Origin: Pseudobdellovibrionaceae bacterium
GTDB lineage: Bacteria; Bdellovibrionota; Bdellovibrionia; Bdellovibrionales; JAMPXM01
DNA length: 9,734 nt
Assembly: GCA_913776405.1 (NCBI GenBank)
Contig: CAJYOV010000252.1
Location: forward strand, 1-9,734
Reading direction: 5' to 3'
The notes under the pieces are model-generated. The model was not told the DNA's origin and made no database searches. It saw only the letters and a list, made by a program, of their open reading frames with translations. The stretch's first letter is position 1. Each line of letters begins with the position of its first letter. The translations under genes and the position numbers were made by a program. Shown here piece by piece: positions 1 to 8,704 of this stretch.

Positions 1-564
1 CCTGTTTTGCGCAGCAACATGTGGCTCACGGTTCACGGATTAACAATCACCCCCAGTTACTCCGCTTTTCTCTTGGCTTGGGGATTGGGCAACATCGGCC
101 TCTTTTTCGTTCTTCGTGGCGAGAAAGCGACATCCGACCGAGTTCGCTCGTTCGGTCAGGCGATCTACCGCACGATTCAAATCGGCACGGTCTTGCTTGC
201 CGCAGGTACGATCCTGGGTGGTGTTTGGGCTGACTACTCGTGGGGCCGTTTCTGGGGTTGGGACCCGAAAGAAACTTGGGCGTTCATCGCGTTGATGGGC
301 TACCTCGCATTGTTGCATGCGCGCCTTGCGAACCTCATTCAAACATTCGGGACGCTAGTCACATCTGTCATCGCCTTCAATCTCGTCTTGATGGCGTGGT
401 ACGGCGTGAACTTCGTGCTGGGCGCGGGTTTGCACTCGTACGGCTTCGGCGCGGGCGGTGTCGAATATGTCGGCGGTTTCGTAGCGCTTGACCTCATCTA
501 CTTGGCTTACGTCGCCTACGTAAAGTGGGAGCGAGAACGCCTCGCTAAGAGTACGGCGAATTAA
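1..564 (+). CDS. ccsA: CcsA/ResC-type cytochrome c maturation protein, 5'-truncated by window
   Basis: The reading frame is open from base 1, so the N-terminus lies outside the window; 187 C-terminal residues are visible. The family works with ResB/Ccs1 in System II cytochrome c biogenesis, carrying heme across the membrane and presenting it to CxxCH apocytochromes. The diagnostic WWD motif WGRFWGWDPKETW is at window residues 81-93. Candidate heme-ligand histidines flank it: one in WLTVHG (residue 12) and one in GLHSYGFG (residue 145). Several hydrophobic segments (about 15-35, 58-75, 93-110, 117-138, 155-172) fit the C-terminal membrane bundle. The protein ends in a short basic tail. It lies 342 nt upstream of a six-heme respiratory operon on the same strand, which suits a maturation role. 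Whether it is fused to a ResB domain cannot be seen. The family call is firm; the exact symbol (ccsA or resC) is a naming choice. Confidence 0.92.
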   Translation, partial: PVLRSNMWLTVHGLTITPSYSAFLLAWGLGNIGLFFVLRGEKATSDRVRSFGQAIYRTIQIGTVLLAAGTILGGVWADYSWGRFWGWDPKETWAFIALMGYLALLHARLANLIQTFGTLVTSVIAFNLVLMAWYGVNFVLGAGLHSYGFGAGGVEYVGGFVALDLIYLAYVAYVKWERERLAKSTAN

Positions 565-599
565 GTCGCGCAACATAAGAACTGACGATCGGGGAATTT

Positions 600-748
600 C
601 AGAGGTCAGTTCCAGTTGCCGTTGCGGTTCGAGTTTTAAGTACGGTTCGTCAGTTTCGCTGGAACTGCCGTGCTGAAAACTTAGACCGAAAACTGGACTG
701 AAACTGGACTGAGACTGGAGCTGCAACGGCAACCGGAACTGAACTCTG
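600..748. repeat. Long imperfect inverted repeat, 28-nt arms
   Basis: Arm 600-627 is complementary to arm 721-748 at 25 of 28 positions, plus one G-T wobble. The core is GTTGCCGTTGC (615-625) against GCAACGGCAAC (723-733). The 93-nt spacer holds a further hairpin at 651-657/661-667 (CAGTTTC, 3-nt loop, GGAACTG). A competing hairpin is possible just upstream: GAACTGAC at 579-586 is perfectly complementary to GTCAGTTC at 605-612, which lies inside the left arm. This could be a structured 3' UTR or leader, a small RNA, or a degenerate REP/MITE-like element. No T-tract follows, so it is not a standard terminator. Confidence 0.6.
690..722 (+). repeat. Short tandem repeat, 11-nt unit
   Basis: Two exact copies of AAACTGGACTG (690-700 and 701-711) are followed by a third diverged copy (712-722, 7 of 11 bases kept). 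The array sits in the spacer of the larger inverted repeat. The word AACTG or its complement CAGTT recurs eight times between 580 and 741, with the CAGTT forms on the left and most AACTG forms on the right. Confidence 0.65.
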
Positions 749-804
749 GCGACGATGCCACCTGAGTTGCCTAAAAAGTGAACTTCCGGCCTCGCGCTTC
801 GCGC

Positions 805-816
805 TCAACTAGTTGA
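805..816. promoter_or_regulatory. Perfect 12-bp palindrome upstream of actA
   Basis: TCAACTAGTTGA is exactly self-complementary and lies about 90 nt before the actA start. Just upstream, GCGC-TTC-GCGC (794-804) can form a small hairpin. The palindrome has the size of a dimeric regulator's operator, but no regulator is identified and a 12-bp palindrome can arise by chance. Confidence 0.25.
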
Positions 817-894
817 TCTCATTTTCAATTGGCTCTCAAAAAAAGTTTGCCAACTTCTCTAAATCATCGGACTTATTTAAGAGCTTTGCATCGT

Positions 895-901
895 AGAGGA
901 G
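895..901 (+). promoter_or_regulatory. actA ribosome binding site
   Basis: AGAGGAG is placed 5 nt before ATG 907. It decides the actA start against the upstream in-frame TTG at 829, which has no comparable site and would add 26 residues ahead of the lipoprotein signal. Confidence 0.8.
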
Positions 902-906
902 TTCCA

Positions 907-1506
907 ATGACATCCTTCCTGGATCGGAAGAATACGTCTAAACGTATGTCTTCTTTCCGCGCCACGCGCACAAATTTGATCGTACTCGTCGCTGCTTTGT
1001 TCATGTTCGTGGGCTTAAGCGGATGTGAATGGGGTTCGATCGGGTACAACAAAGGTTACGCGCCTGAACAGCCAATCGCGTTCTCGCACGAACTTCATGC
1101 GGGTCAATACAAGATCCAATGCTTGTACTGCCATGCTTCCGCTGAGCGCGCGGCCCACTCGGCTGTTCCATCGCTCAACATCTGTATGAACTGCCACTTG
1201 GTAGTAAACGGTGCAGGTGCGGACGGCGAGCCTAGCAAAGAAATCGCAAAAGTCGTCGACGCCTACAACAACGACAAGCCAGTCGCTTGGGTGAAGGTTC
1301 ACATGCTCCCTGACTTCGTGAAGTTCAATCACGAAGCGCACGTTCAAAAGTTCGGTGCGCCGAAGGCATGTCACAAGTGTCACGGCCCCGTCGAATCCAT
1401 GGAAACGTTGTTCCAGTACTCGAGCCTTTCGATGGGCTGGTGTGTGAATTGTCACCGCCAACCAGAGAACCAAGCTCCAGTCAGCTGTTCAACTTGCCAC
1501 TACTGA
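907..1506 (+). CDS. actA: ACIII subunit ActA, pentaheme cytochrome c lipoprotein
   Basis: This 199-aa protein is the multiheme electron-exit module of Alternative Complex III on the outer face of the membrane. It carries exactly five CxxCH heme sites: CLYCH 72-76, CMNCH 93-97, CHKCH 155-159, CVNCH 179-183 and CSTCH 194-198. Further histidines in FSHELHAG (about 59-66) and FNHEAHV (140-146) are likely distal axial ligands, as in class III-type multiheme cytochromes. The N-terminus is a basic stretch, a hydrophobic segment (23-37) and a lipobox LSGC with Cys40, so it should be exported and lipid-anchored. Five hemes match the described ActA family. The start at ATG 907 is set by the strong AGAGGAG site; an internal ATG at residue 14 would also leave a workable signal. 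It is the first gene of the operon, 24 nt before actB. Confidence 0.96.
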   Translation: MTSFLDRKNTSKRMSSFRATRTNLIVLVAALFMFVGLSGCEWGSIGYNKGYAPEQPIAFSHELHAGQYKIQCLYCHASAERAAHSAVPSLNICMNCHLVVNGAGADGEPSKEIAKVVDAYNNDKPVAWVKVHMLPDFVKFNHEAHVQKFGAPKACHKCHGPVESMETLFQYSSLSMGWCVNCHRQPENQAPVSCSTCHY

Positions 1507-1530
1507 GAATTGCTTAAGGACGAATAACAC

Positions 1531-4500
1531 ATGTCTCAAACGAACAACGGTCCTGAGTTTTGGATGAGCCTCGATCACGCAAACGCGCTGGCAACAGGCG
1601 ATGCGGATCAAGTTGCGGCTTACGTTAAAAAAGCTGAAAGCGAATTCCTCTCGTCGCCTTTCGCAAGCGAAGATGGCAAAGACGGTTTCGCCCGTCGTGA
1701 TTTCTTGAAATTGATGGGTGCTTCGATCGCACTCGCAACTACATCGTGCGTAAAGCGCCCGGTTCAGCACATCATCCCGTACGCAAAAGCGCCGGTTGAT
1801 GTCACTCCGGGTGTATCGAACTTCTACGCGTCGACTTGGTATGACGGTATCGAAGGTTACGGCGCGCTCGTTCGCACGCTCGAAGGCCGCCCTGTTAAGA
1901 TGGAGGGCAACCCTCTTCACCCGATGAACTTGGGCGCGATGTCTTCACGCGGTCACGCTGAAGTTCTCTCACTCTACGATCCAGACCGTCTGACGGGCCC
2001 AGTTCGCAACCTCCAAAACAAAGCGCGCACAAACCGTGAAATCATCACGGGCACGTTCCAGGATATCGATACAAAGATGATGGCGGCTCTCGAAAAGGGC
2101 GGCGTTGCGATCTTGAGCTCGACACTTCCGAGCCCATCATCAAAAGCGATCATCGCTGATTTCAGCCGCGTCTTCCCAGGCACGCGTTGGGTTCAGTACG
2201 ATACGATGGGTCTCGACTCCGTTCGCGAAGCAGCGCGCCTCTCTTACGGCCGCGCGGTTTCTCCACGTTACCGTCTTGATCAAGCAAAGATGATCGTGTC
2301 GATCGACGCGGACATCCTCGGTACATACATCTCTCCAGTTGAATTCACGAAACAGTGGGCGAAGATTCGTCAACCGGGTCCAAACATGGCTCGCTTCGTG
2401 ATGTTCGACTCGTTGATGTCGCTCTCAGGCATGAACGCGGACGACCGTATCCGTATCAAGCCTTCGCAGCAGCTCGACGTGGTCATGGGCCTCCTCGCGG
2501 AAATCTCGCGCATCTCGAAAGGTGCAGCGCCGATTCCAGCGGCGGCGTCATCTTACCTGAAAGGTTTCTCTGGCGTTGCCGCTCAGCTCGGCATGGAGCC
2601 AGAGTTGTTCACGAAGATCGCTCAACAACTGTGGGACAACCGCGGCTCGTCGCTCGTGATCGCGGGTGGCTTGCCAACGCAGACAACAGAGGCGGTCGAC
2701 CTCCAAGTTGCAGTCAATGCGCTCAACAGCGTTCTCGGCAACGACGGCAAAACCGTCGATCACGATGCGTCTGTCACGTTGACTCGCGAAGGTTCTGCGC
2801 AAGACCTCGCAACTTTGATCGCCGACATGAAAGCGGGCAAAGTAAAGACGTTGATCATCCACAACTTGAACCCGGTCTACGCTCTCCCAGCAGATTCTGG
2901 TTTCTTGGAAGCTCTCTCAAAAGTCGAAACGGTTTTCTCGACAGCAAACCGCAACGACGAGACAGCAAAATACGCAAACTTCGTCATTCCGAACGGTTCG
3001 ACTCTCGAAGCGTGGGGTGATTACGAGCTTCAATCGGGTGTGTTCTCGATTCAGCAACCGACAATTCGTCCGCTTCATACATCGCGCTCGTTCGATGAGT
3101 CGATGTTCACATGGGTGAAAGCAGCGAAGTCCGCGCCAGCGCGCGTTTCGGGTGCTGAAACTTGGATGGACTACGTTAAAGCGGTCTGGAAATCAGAAAT
3201 CCTTCCAGGCGCCGGTATTGCGGGCTCGTTCGACGAACAGTGGGTCCAAGTTCTTCAGAACGGTGTCGTTGTAAAAGGCAACCGCGCTCGCACAGGCGGC
3301 GGTCGCTCGTTCTCAGGCGGCGCATTCCCAACGAAAGCTCGTAAAGCTTCTTCCGGCTATGAATTGGTTCTCTATGCAAAAAACCAAATCGGTGACGGCC
3401 GTTACGCGAACGTCGCTTGGATGCAAGAGACGCCAGATCCAGTCACAAAGATCGTTTGGGACAACTACGTTTCAATCGCTCCAAAGACCGCTGAAAAAGA
3501 GAAATTGAAGCAGAACGACGTGATTGAACTCACAGTCGGCGACAAGAAAGTAAAAGCACCGGTTCACATTCAGCCGGGTCTTCACGAAGACGTCTTTGCT
3601 CTCGCGGTCGGTTACGGCCGTACAGACGCAGGCAAGGTCGCGAATAACATCGGTGTGAACGCATACGCTCTCGCGACATTCGGCGCGGGCAAACAAGTGT
3701 TCTCAGGCCAAGCGGTCACCTTCAAAAAGACGGGCGAAACGTACCGCCTTGTTTCGACTCAAGACCACCATGTTTTGACTCCAGACATTGCGAGCCGCCA
3801 ACTCGTCGTGGAAACGACGAACACAGCGTTCCAGAAGAATGCTGAAAGCGGCATCCACCGCCACAAGGTCTTCTGGATCTGGCCTTCGCACACGTACTCG
3901 AAACACAAATGGGCGATGGCGATCGACTTGAACTCGTGCACAGGCTGTTCAGCGTGTGTGGTTGCCTGCCAATCTGAAAATAACATTCCAGTCGTCGGCA
4001 AACGCTACGTCATGGAAGGTCGTGAGATGCACTGGATTCGTATCGACCGTTACTACAAAGGTAACGTCGAAGCGCCAGAAGCCGTCTTCCAACCGATGAT
4101 GTGTCAGCACTGTGAAAATGCTCCGTGCGAAACGGTTTGCCCGGTTCTCGCGACAGTTCACAACGACGAAGGCCTCAACGATATGGTTTATAACCGTTGC
4201 GTTGGAACTCGTTACTGCTCGAACAACTGCCCTTACAAAGTTCGTCGCTTCAACTGGTTCAACTACTCGAAGCGCGAAGCTCCACTCCACATGGCTCTGA
4301 ACCCGGACGTTACAGTTCGTTCGCGTGGTGTGATGGAAAAATGTACGTTCTGCGTTCACCGTATTCGCGAAGTCACGCGTCTTGGTAAGGAAGCTCGCTC
4401 AGGCGGCAAACTCAAAGACGGTTCGCTCAAAACAGCGTGCCAAGAAACTTGCCCAGCTGACGCGATCATCTTCGGCGACTTGAACGACAAAGAATCGTCT

Positions 4501-4766
4501 GTAGCGAAGTACTTCGAGAACCAACGCGGTTACGCACTTCTCGAAGACCTCAACACAGCACCACGCGTTCGTTACATGTCTCGCGTTCGCAACGCCGACC
4601 GCGTTGTCGCCGATGCTCACGCAACAGGCGGCCACGAAGAGCATGCGGCTGAGCACAAGTCACCAGCAGGCGGCGAGCACGCGGCTGAAGGCGCTACGGC
4701 AGCAGGCGCAGCAGGCAAAGAAACCCAGAAATCACAACCAGCACACGCGACTGAGGGAGCTCACTA

Positions 4767-4767
<1 letters not shown>
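1531..4767 (+). CDS. actB: ACIII subunit ActB, molybdopterin oxidoreductase-like/Fe-S fusion
   Basis: The product is 1078 aa, the large peripheral subunit of Alternative Complex III. A roughly 50-residue leader precedes a Tat-like motif ([11 protein letters not shown]55-R56) and a hydrophobic stretch ending in Cys73 (TTSC), suggesting Tat export and a lipidated cysteine. Residues of about 80-780 form the molybdopterin-oxidoreductase-like part; in characterised ActB proteins this part binds no molybdenum cofactor. The Fe-S domain follows, with cysteines 803/806/809/813, 858/861/866/870, 890/896/900, 938/941 and 970/974. These total 15, which fits three [4Fe-4S] plus one [3Fe-4S]. The motif [19 protein letters not shown] is typical of the family. 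Residues 1027-1078 are a His/Ala/Glu-rich, probably disordered tail. The start has AAGGA at 1516-1520. The stop overlaps the actC start by one base. Confidence 0.96.
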
Positions 4768-6157
<1,390 letters not shown>

Positions 6158-6158
<1 letters not shown>

Positions 6159-6688
6159 TGGCTAGCGGTAAAAAGACAGGCGGCGTAGCGGGTATCTGGC
6201 TCGACGATCACGAGTTGATGGTCGCAGCAGAAAAAGTGCGCCACGCTGGTTACAAACACTTCGATGCAATTGCTCCGTTTCCGGTTCACGGACTCGAAGA
6301 AGCGTGCGGCGTAAAACGCTCATCGATTCCTTACGTCACGTTCGTCGCAGGCTGCACAGGTCTCGCAGCGGGACTTGCACTGACTTGGTGGACATCGGCG
6401 ATCGACTGGGCGCTCAACGTGGGCGGTAAGCCTTTCGTTTCGGGCCCGGCGTTTGTGCCAATCATGTTCGAGCTCACGATTCTCTTCGCAGCTTTGGCCT
6501 CGGTCGGCGCGATGTTCGTCTTTGCTCGTCTTCCAAAAATCGATCCACCGATCATCGATCCGGATCTCACGAGCCACAAATTCGCGATCTTCATCCCAGA
6601 GAATGAAGTGAACTACGATGCGGGCCGTGCGGAACAACTTCTTAAGAGCTTGGGCGCCGTAGAGACTAAGCGCATCTCGGAGTACTGA
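6158..6688 (+). CDS. actD: ACIII subunit ActD, DUF3341 two-helix membrane protein
   Basis: This 176-aa protein has the DUF3341 pattern: an N-terminal soluble part containing AGYKHFDAIAPFPVHGLEEA (about 31-50), two transmembrane helices (about 60-85 and 103-125) joined by the conserved GGKPFVSGPAFVPIMFELT, then RLPKIDPP and a soluble C-terminus. ActD is a structural subunit packed against the ActC side of the complex and binds no cofactor. ATG 6158 overlaps the actC stop in TAATG. GGAGG at 6147-6151 supplies the ribosome binding site, implying coupling. Length and motifs are normal for the family. Confidence 0.94.
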
Positions 6689-6691
6689 TTC

Positions 6692-7273
6692 ATGAAGAAA
6701 CTTGTAACGACATCAGTATTAGCATTCGCAACCCTCGCCGCTGCTGCGTGCACGGGCGGGGGCGAAGTCGCGACTCACAAAGAACCAAACGCGGATTTGA
6801 TTCAAGACATGATGGAGTCGCCGGCTTTGAAGCCACAAGACTTCGACACGTTCGACCGCATGAAAGGCTCATCGCGTCTTCCACCGGAAGGCACGGTTGC
6901 TCAAGGTCATACACCGTATCCGTATCACCTAAAGCCTGAAGAGGCTGAGCGCGCTCTCAAGAACCCGTACTCGGGTAAAATGACGGCAGAAGTGATCGAA
7001 CTCGGTCGCACGAAATTTGAAACGTACTGCGCTGTTTGCCACGGTTACGAAGGTAAAGGCGACGGTCCTGTGAGCGTGAAGATGGCTGTAAAACCACCTT
7101 CGCTCGTGTCGGAAAAAGTGGTCGGTTACAATGACGGCCGCATCTTCCACATCATCACAGATGGCCAAGGCGTGATGTCGAGCTACGCGTACCAGATGAT
7201 CGATCCAAACGATCGTTGGGCCGTAGTGAACTACGTCCGTAGCCTCCAAAAACTCTCTCCAGGCTCGAAGTAA
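6692..7273 (+). CDS. actE: ACIII subunit ActE, monoheme cytochrome c lipoprotein
   Basis: This 193-aa protein has a short signal and lipobox AAAC with Cys20, followed by a linker and a class I cytochrome c domain. The heme site is CAVCH at 113-117, within TYCAVCHGYEGKGDGP. Met162 in GQGVMSSYAYQM is the likely sixth heme ligand. The C-terminal helix DRWAVVNYVRSLQ is typical of class I cytochromes c. In ACIII, ActE accompanies ActA as an electron-transfer lipoprotein on the outer face. The residue after the ligand Met is Ser, where Pro is common (MPSY); this is a mild deviation. The start lies 3 nt after the actD stop, with GGAG at 6679-6682. Confidence 0.94.
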   Translation: MKKLVTTSVLAFATLAAAACTGGGEVATHKEPNADLIQDMMESPALKPQDFDTFDRMKGSSRLPPEGTVAQGHTPYPYHLKPEEAERALKNPYSGKMTAEVIELGRTKFETYCAVCHGYEGKGDGPVSVKMAVKPPSLVSEKVVGYNDGRIFHIITDGQGVMSSYAYQMIDPNDRWAVVNYVRSLQKLSPGSK

Positions 7274-7285
7274 GAGGAACACCAA

Positions 7286-8485
7286 ATGGCAGCACACACT
7301 AGCGGTCCTCGCCCAGCACCTAGCACCTACACACCGAGCCGTCGCACGAAGACGGTCTATGCGGTGATGATGTTCGTAGGCGTACTCTTGTTCGCGTTGG
7401 GCTTGATTAAAGATCCAACTCGCACTTGGTATTCATACCTCACGAGCTACTTCTATTTCACATCGCTCGCGGTCGGCGGCTTATTCTTCGCAGCCATTCA
7501 GCACATCTCGAAAGCGGGCTGGTCGGTCGTGATTCGTCGTTTCTCTGAAGCGATGACCGCGTTTCTTCCGGTAGCAGCGGTGGCTTCGATCGTTTTGTTT
7601 TTCGGCGCGAAATCGCTCTATATCTGGCTCGACCCGGAGCTCGTTTCGCACGACAAGCTTCTCGCGGGTAAGGCGAGCTACTTGAACATGACGTTCTTCA
7701 TCGTCCGTATGGTTCTCTTCTTCGGTCTCTGGATCTGGTTCGCAAAACGAATCATCGGAAACTCGTTGAAGCAAGACCAAGACGGTTCAGAGAAGTGGAC
7801 ACTGAAGAACGTACCGAATTCGATCGCGTTCATTCTCGTGTTTGCGCTTTCGTACTCGCTCTTCTCGGTTGATACGCTCATGAGCCTTCAGCCGCATTGG
7901 TACTCGACGATCTGGGGCGTATACTGCTTCGCGGGTCTCTTCCAGTCGACATGCGCGGTTCTCGTCATCACAGTTGGTTACATGATCCGTAAAGGTCTCG
8001 TTCGTGGTTGGGTCAACATCGAGCACCTTCATGATCTCGCAAAGTTCATGAAGGCGTTCACGATCTTCTACGCGTACATCGCGTTCTCTCAGTTCATGCT
8101 CATCTGGTACGCAAACTTGCCAGAAGAAACGATCTTCTATCTTGCACGCTCAGGTGGCGGCTGGATGGCGGCAACCATCGCGTTGTTCGTGTTCAAATTC
8201 GCAGTTCCGTTCTTGCTCCTTCTTCCACGAGCAGCGAAACGTAGCGTCGCGCACACGACACTCGTTTCGATCTTGATCCTGATCATGCAGTATGTAGACA
8301 TCCACTGGATGGTTTACCCGAACCTGTCACAAACGTGGATCTTCTCGTGGTACGAGATCGGCACGTTCCTCTTGTTCGGCGGCCTTTTCTTGTGGGCGAT
8401 CACATCGTTCTTCGCGAAAAACTCGCTCGTCGCAACTCGCGACCCGCGCCTCGAAGAATCTCTGAACCACCACGTGGTGTATTAA
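7286..8485 (+). CDS. actF: ACIII subunit ActF, NrfD-type membrane subunit
   Basis: This 399-aa integral membrane protein has about ten hydrophobic helices (roughly 23-41, 47-75, 85-107, 133-158, 178-200, 208-235, 255-280, 290-315, 322-345, 354-380). It is a divergent NrfD-family paralogue of ActC and the second large membrane subunit of ACIII, thought to contribute to a proton path rather than to the main quinol site. Characteristic stretches include SLFSVDTLMSLQPHWYSTIWG, shortened here only at its edges, and QYVDIHWMVYPN, and the C-terminus ATRDPRLEES is of the usual ActF kind. AGAGGAA at 7273-7279 precedes ATG 7286 by 6 nt. It is the last gene of the operon; a strong terminator begins 33 nt after its stop. 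Confidence 0.94.
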   Translation: MAAHTSGPRPAPSTYTPSRRTKTVYAVMMFVGVLLFALGLIKDPTRTWYSYLTSYFYFTSLAVGGLFFAAIQHISKAGWSVVIRRFSEAMTAFLPVAAVASIVLFFGAKSLYIWLDPELVSHDKLLAGKASYLNMTFFIVRMVLFFGLWIWFAKRIIGNSLKQDQDGSEKWTLKNVPNSIAFILVFALSYSLFSVDTLMSLQPHWYSTIWGVYCFAGLFQSTCAVLVITVGYMIRKGLVRGWVNIEHLHDLAKFMKAFTIFYAYIAFSQFMLIWYANLPEETIFYLARSGGGWMAATIALFVFKFAVPFLLLLPRAAKRSVAHTTLVSILILIMQYVDIHWMVYPNLSQTWIFSWYEIGTFLLFGGLFLWAITSFFAKNSLVATRDPRLEESLNHHVVY

Positions 8486-8518
8486 GCGGCTTGCGCCTCC
8501 GGGCACAGCACTTCGCTA

Positions 8519-8546
8519 GAAAGGCGGTCTTCGGGCCGCCTTTTTT
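8519..8546 (+). terminator. Intrinsic terminator of the act operon
   Basis: The stem AAGGCGGTC (8521-8529) pairs with GGCCGCCTT (8534-8542), nine pairs including one G-U, closed by a TTCG tetraloop (8530-8533) in the very stable C-UUCG-G context. Six T residues (8541-8546) follow, then ATTT. A-T pairing extends the base of the stem. This is a textbook Rho-independent terminator and isolates the act operon from the genes downstream. Confidence 0.93.
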
Positions 8547-8704
8547 ATTTTCGAACGCGTCAGGGTCCGGGCGGTTTCGCGAGCGGCGGGCGTCGTTCGA
8601 GTCCGTGGCTAATACAAGCGTGCGCCGCGCACGGTCGGCAACGTTGCCGAACGGGTGCGTTATCAGTTTCAGGCGCATGAAGTGAGTGATTAGATCGCGG
8701 CTGA
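8547..8704. other. Intergenic region after the act terminator
   Basis: These 158 nt have no convincing gene. Frames on both strands that cross it also run through the terminator or overlap actF in antisense and look like shadows. It contains a hairpin (8619-8633) and a perfect 16-bp palindrome (8635-8650) that may control the next gene. No clear -35/-10 pair is visible. Confidence 0.6.
8619..8650. promoter_or_regulatory. Hairpin plus perfect 16-bp palindrome
   Basis: CGTGCG-CCG-CGCACG (8619-8633) is a perfect 6-bp stem with a 3-nt loop. After one G-less base boundary at 8634 comes TCGGCAACGTTGCCGA (8635-8650), a perfect 16-bp palindrome without spacer. The second is better suited to a dimeric DNA-binding protein than to an RNA hairpin. 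It lies 55 nt upstream of ATG 8705, a plausible operator position. No regulator can be named. Confidence 0.4.

Larger units (their letters stand above)
565..906. other. Intergenic region ccsA-actA
   Basis: This 342-nt gap holds no convincing gene. Reading frames that cross it are low-complexity or antisense to neighbours. It contains a long imperfect inverted repeat (600-627 with 721-748), tandem 11-mers (690-722), a small hairpin (651-667), a 12-bp palindrome (805-816) and the actA ribosome binding site (895-901). I see no T-tract-backed intrinsic terminator for ccsA. I also see no convincing sigma-70 promoter: TTGCCA at 847-852 is a possible -35, but no good -10 lies at the right distance, only TTATTT at 873 after 20 nt. 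The act promoter is presumably in here but is not identified. Confidence 0.7.

Noticed and set aside
355..732. Minus-strand 125-aa frame over the end of ccsA and the intergenic repeats
   Set aside because: Half is antisense to ccsA and the rest is a low-complexity reading of the CAGTT/AACTG repeats.
813..880. Sigma-70 promoter candidates (TTGATC 813, TTGCCA 847)
   Set aside because: No acceptable -10 hexamer lies 16-18 nt downstream of either.
829..906. Upstream TTG start for actA, adding 26 residues
   Set aside because: ATG 907 has a strong AGAGGAG site at proper spacing and gives a normal lipoprotein signal; the TTG has none.
8335..8685. Frames on both strands spanning the end of actF and the terminator
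   Set aside because: They pass through a clear intrinsic terminator and are shadows of actF.
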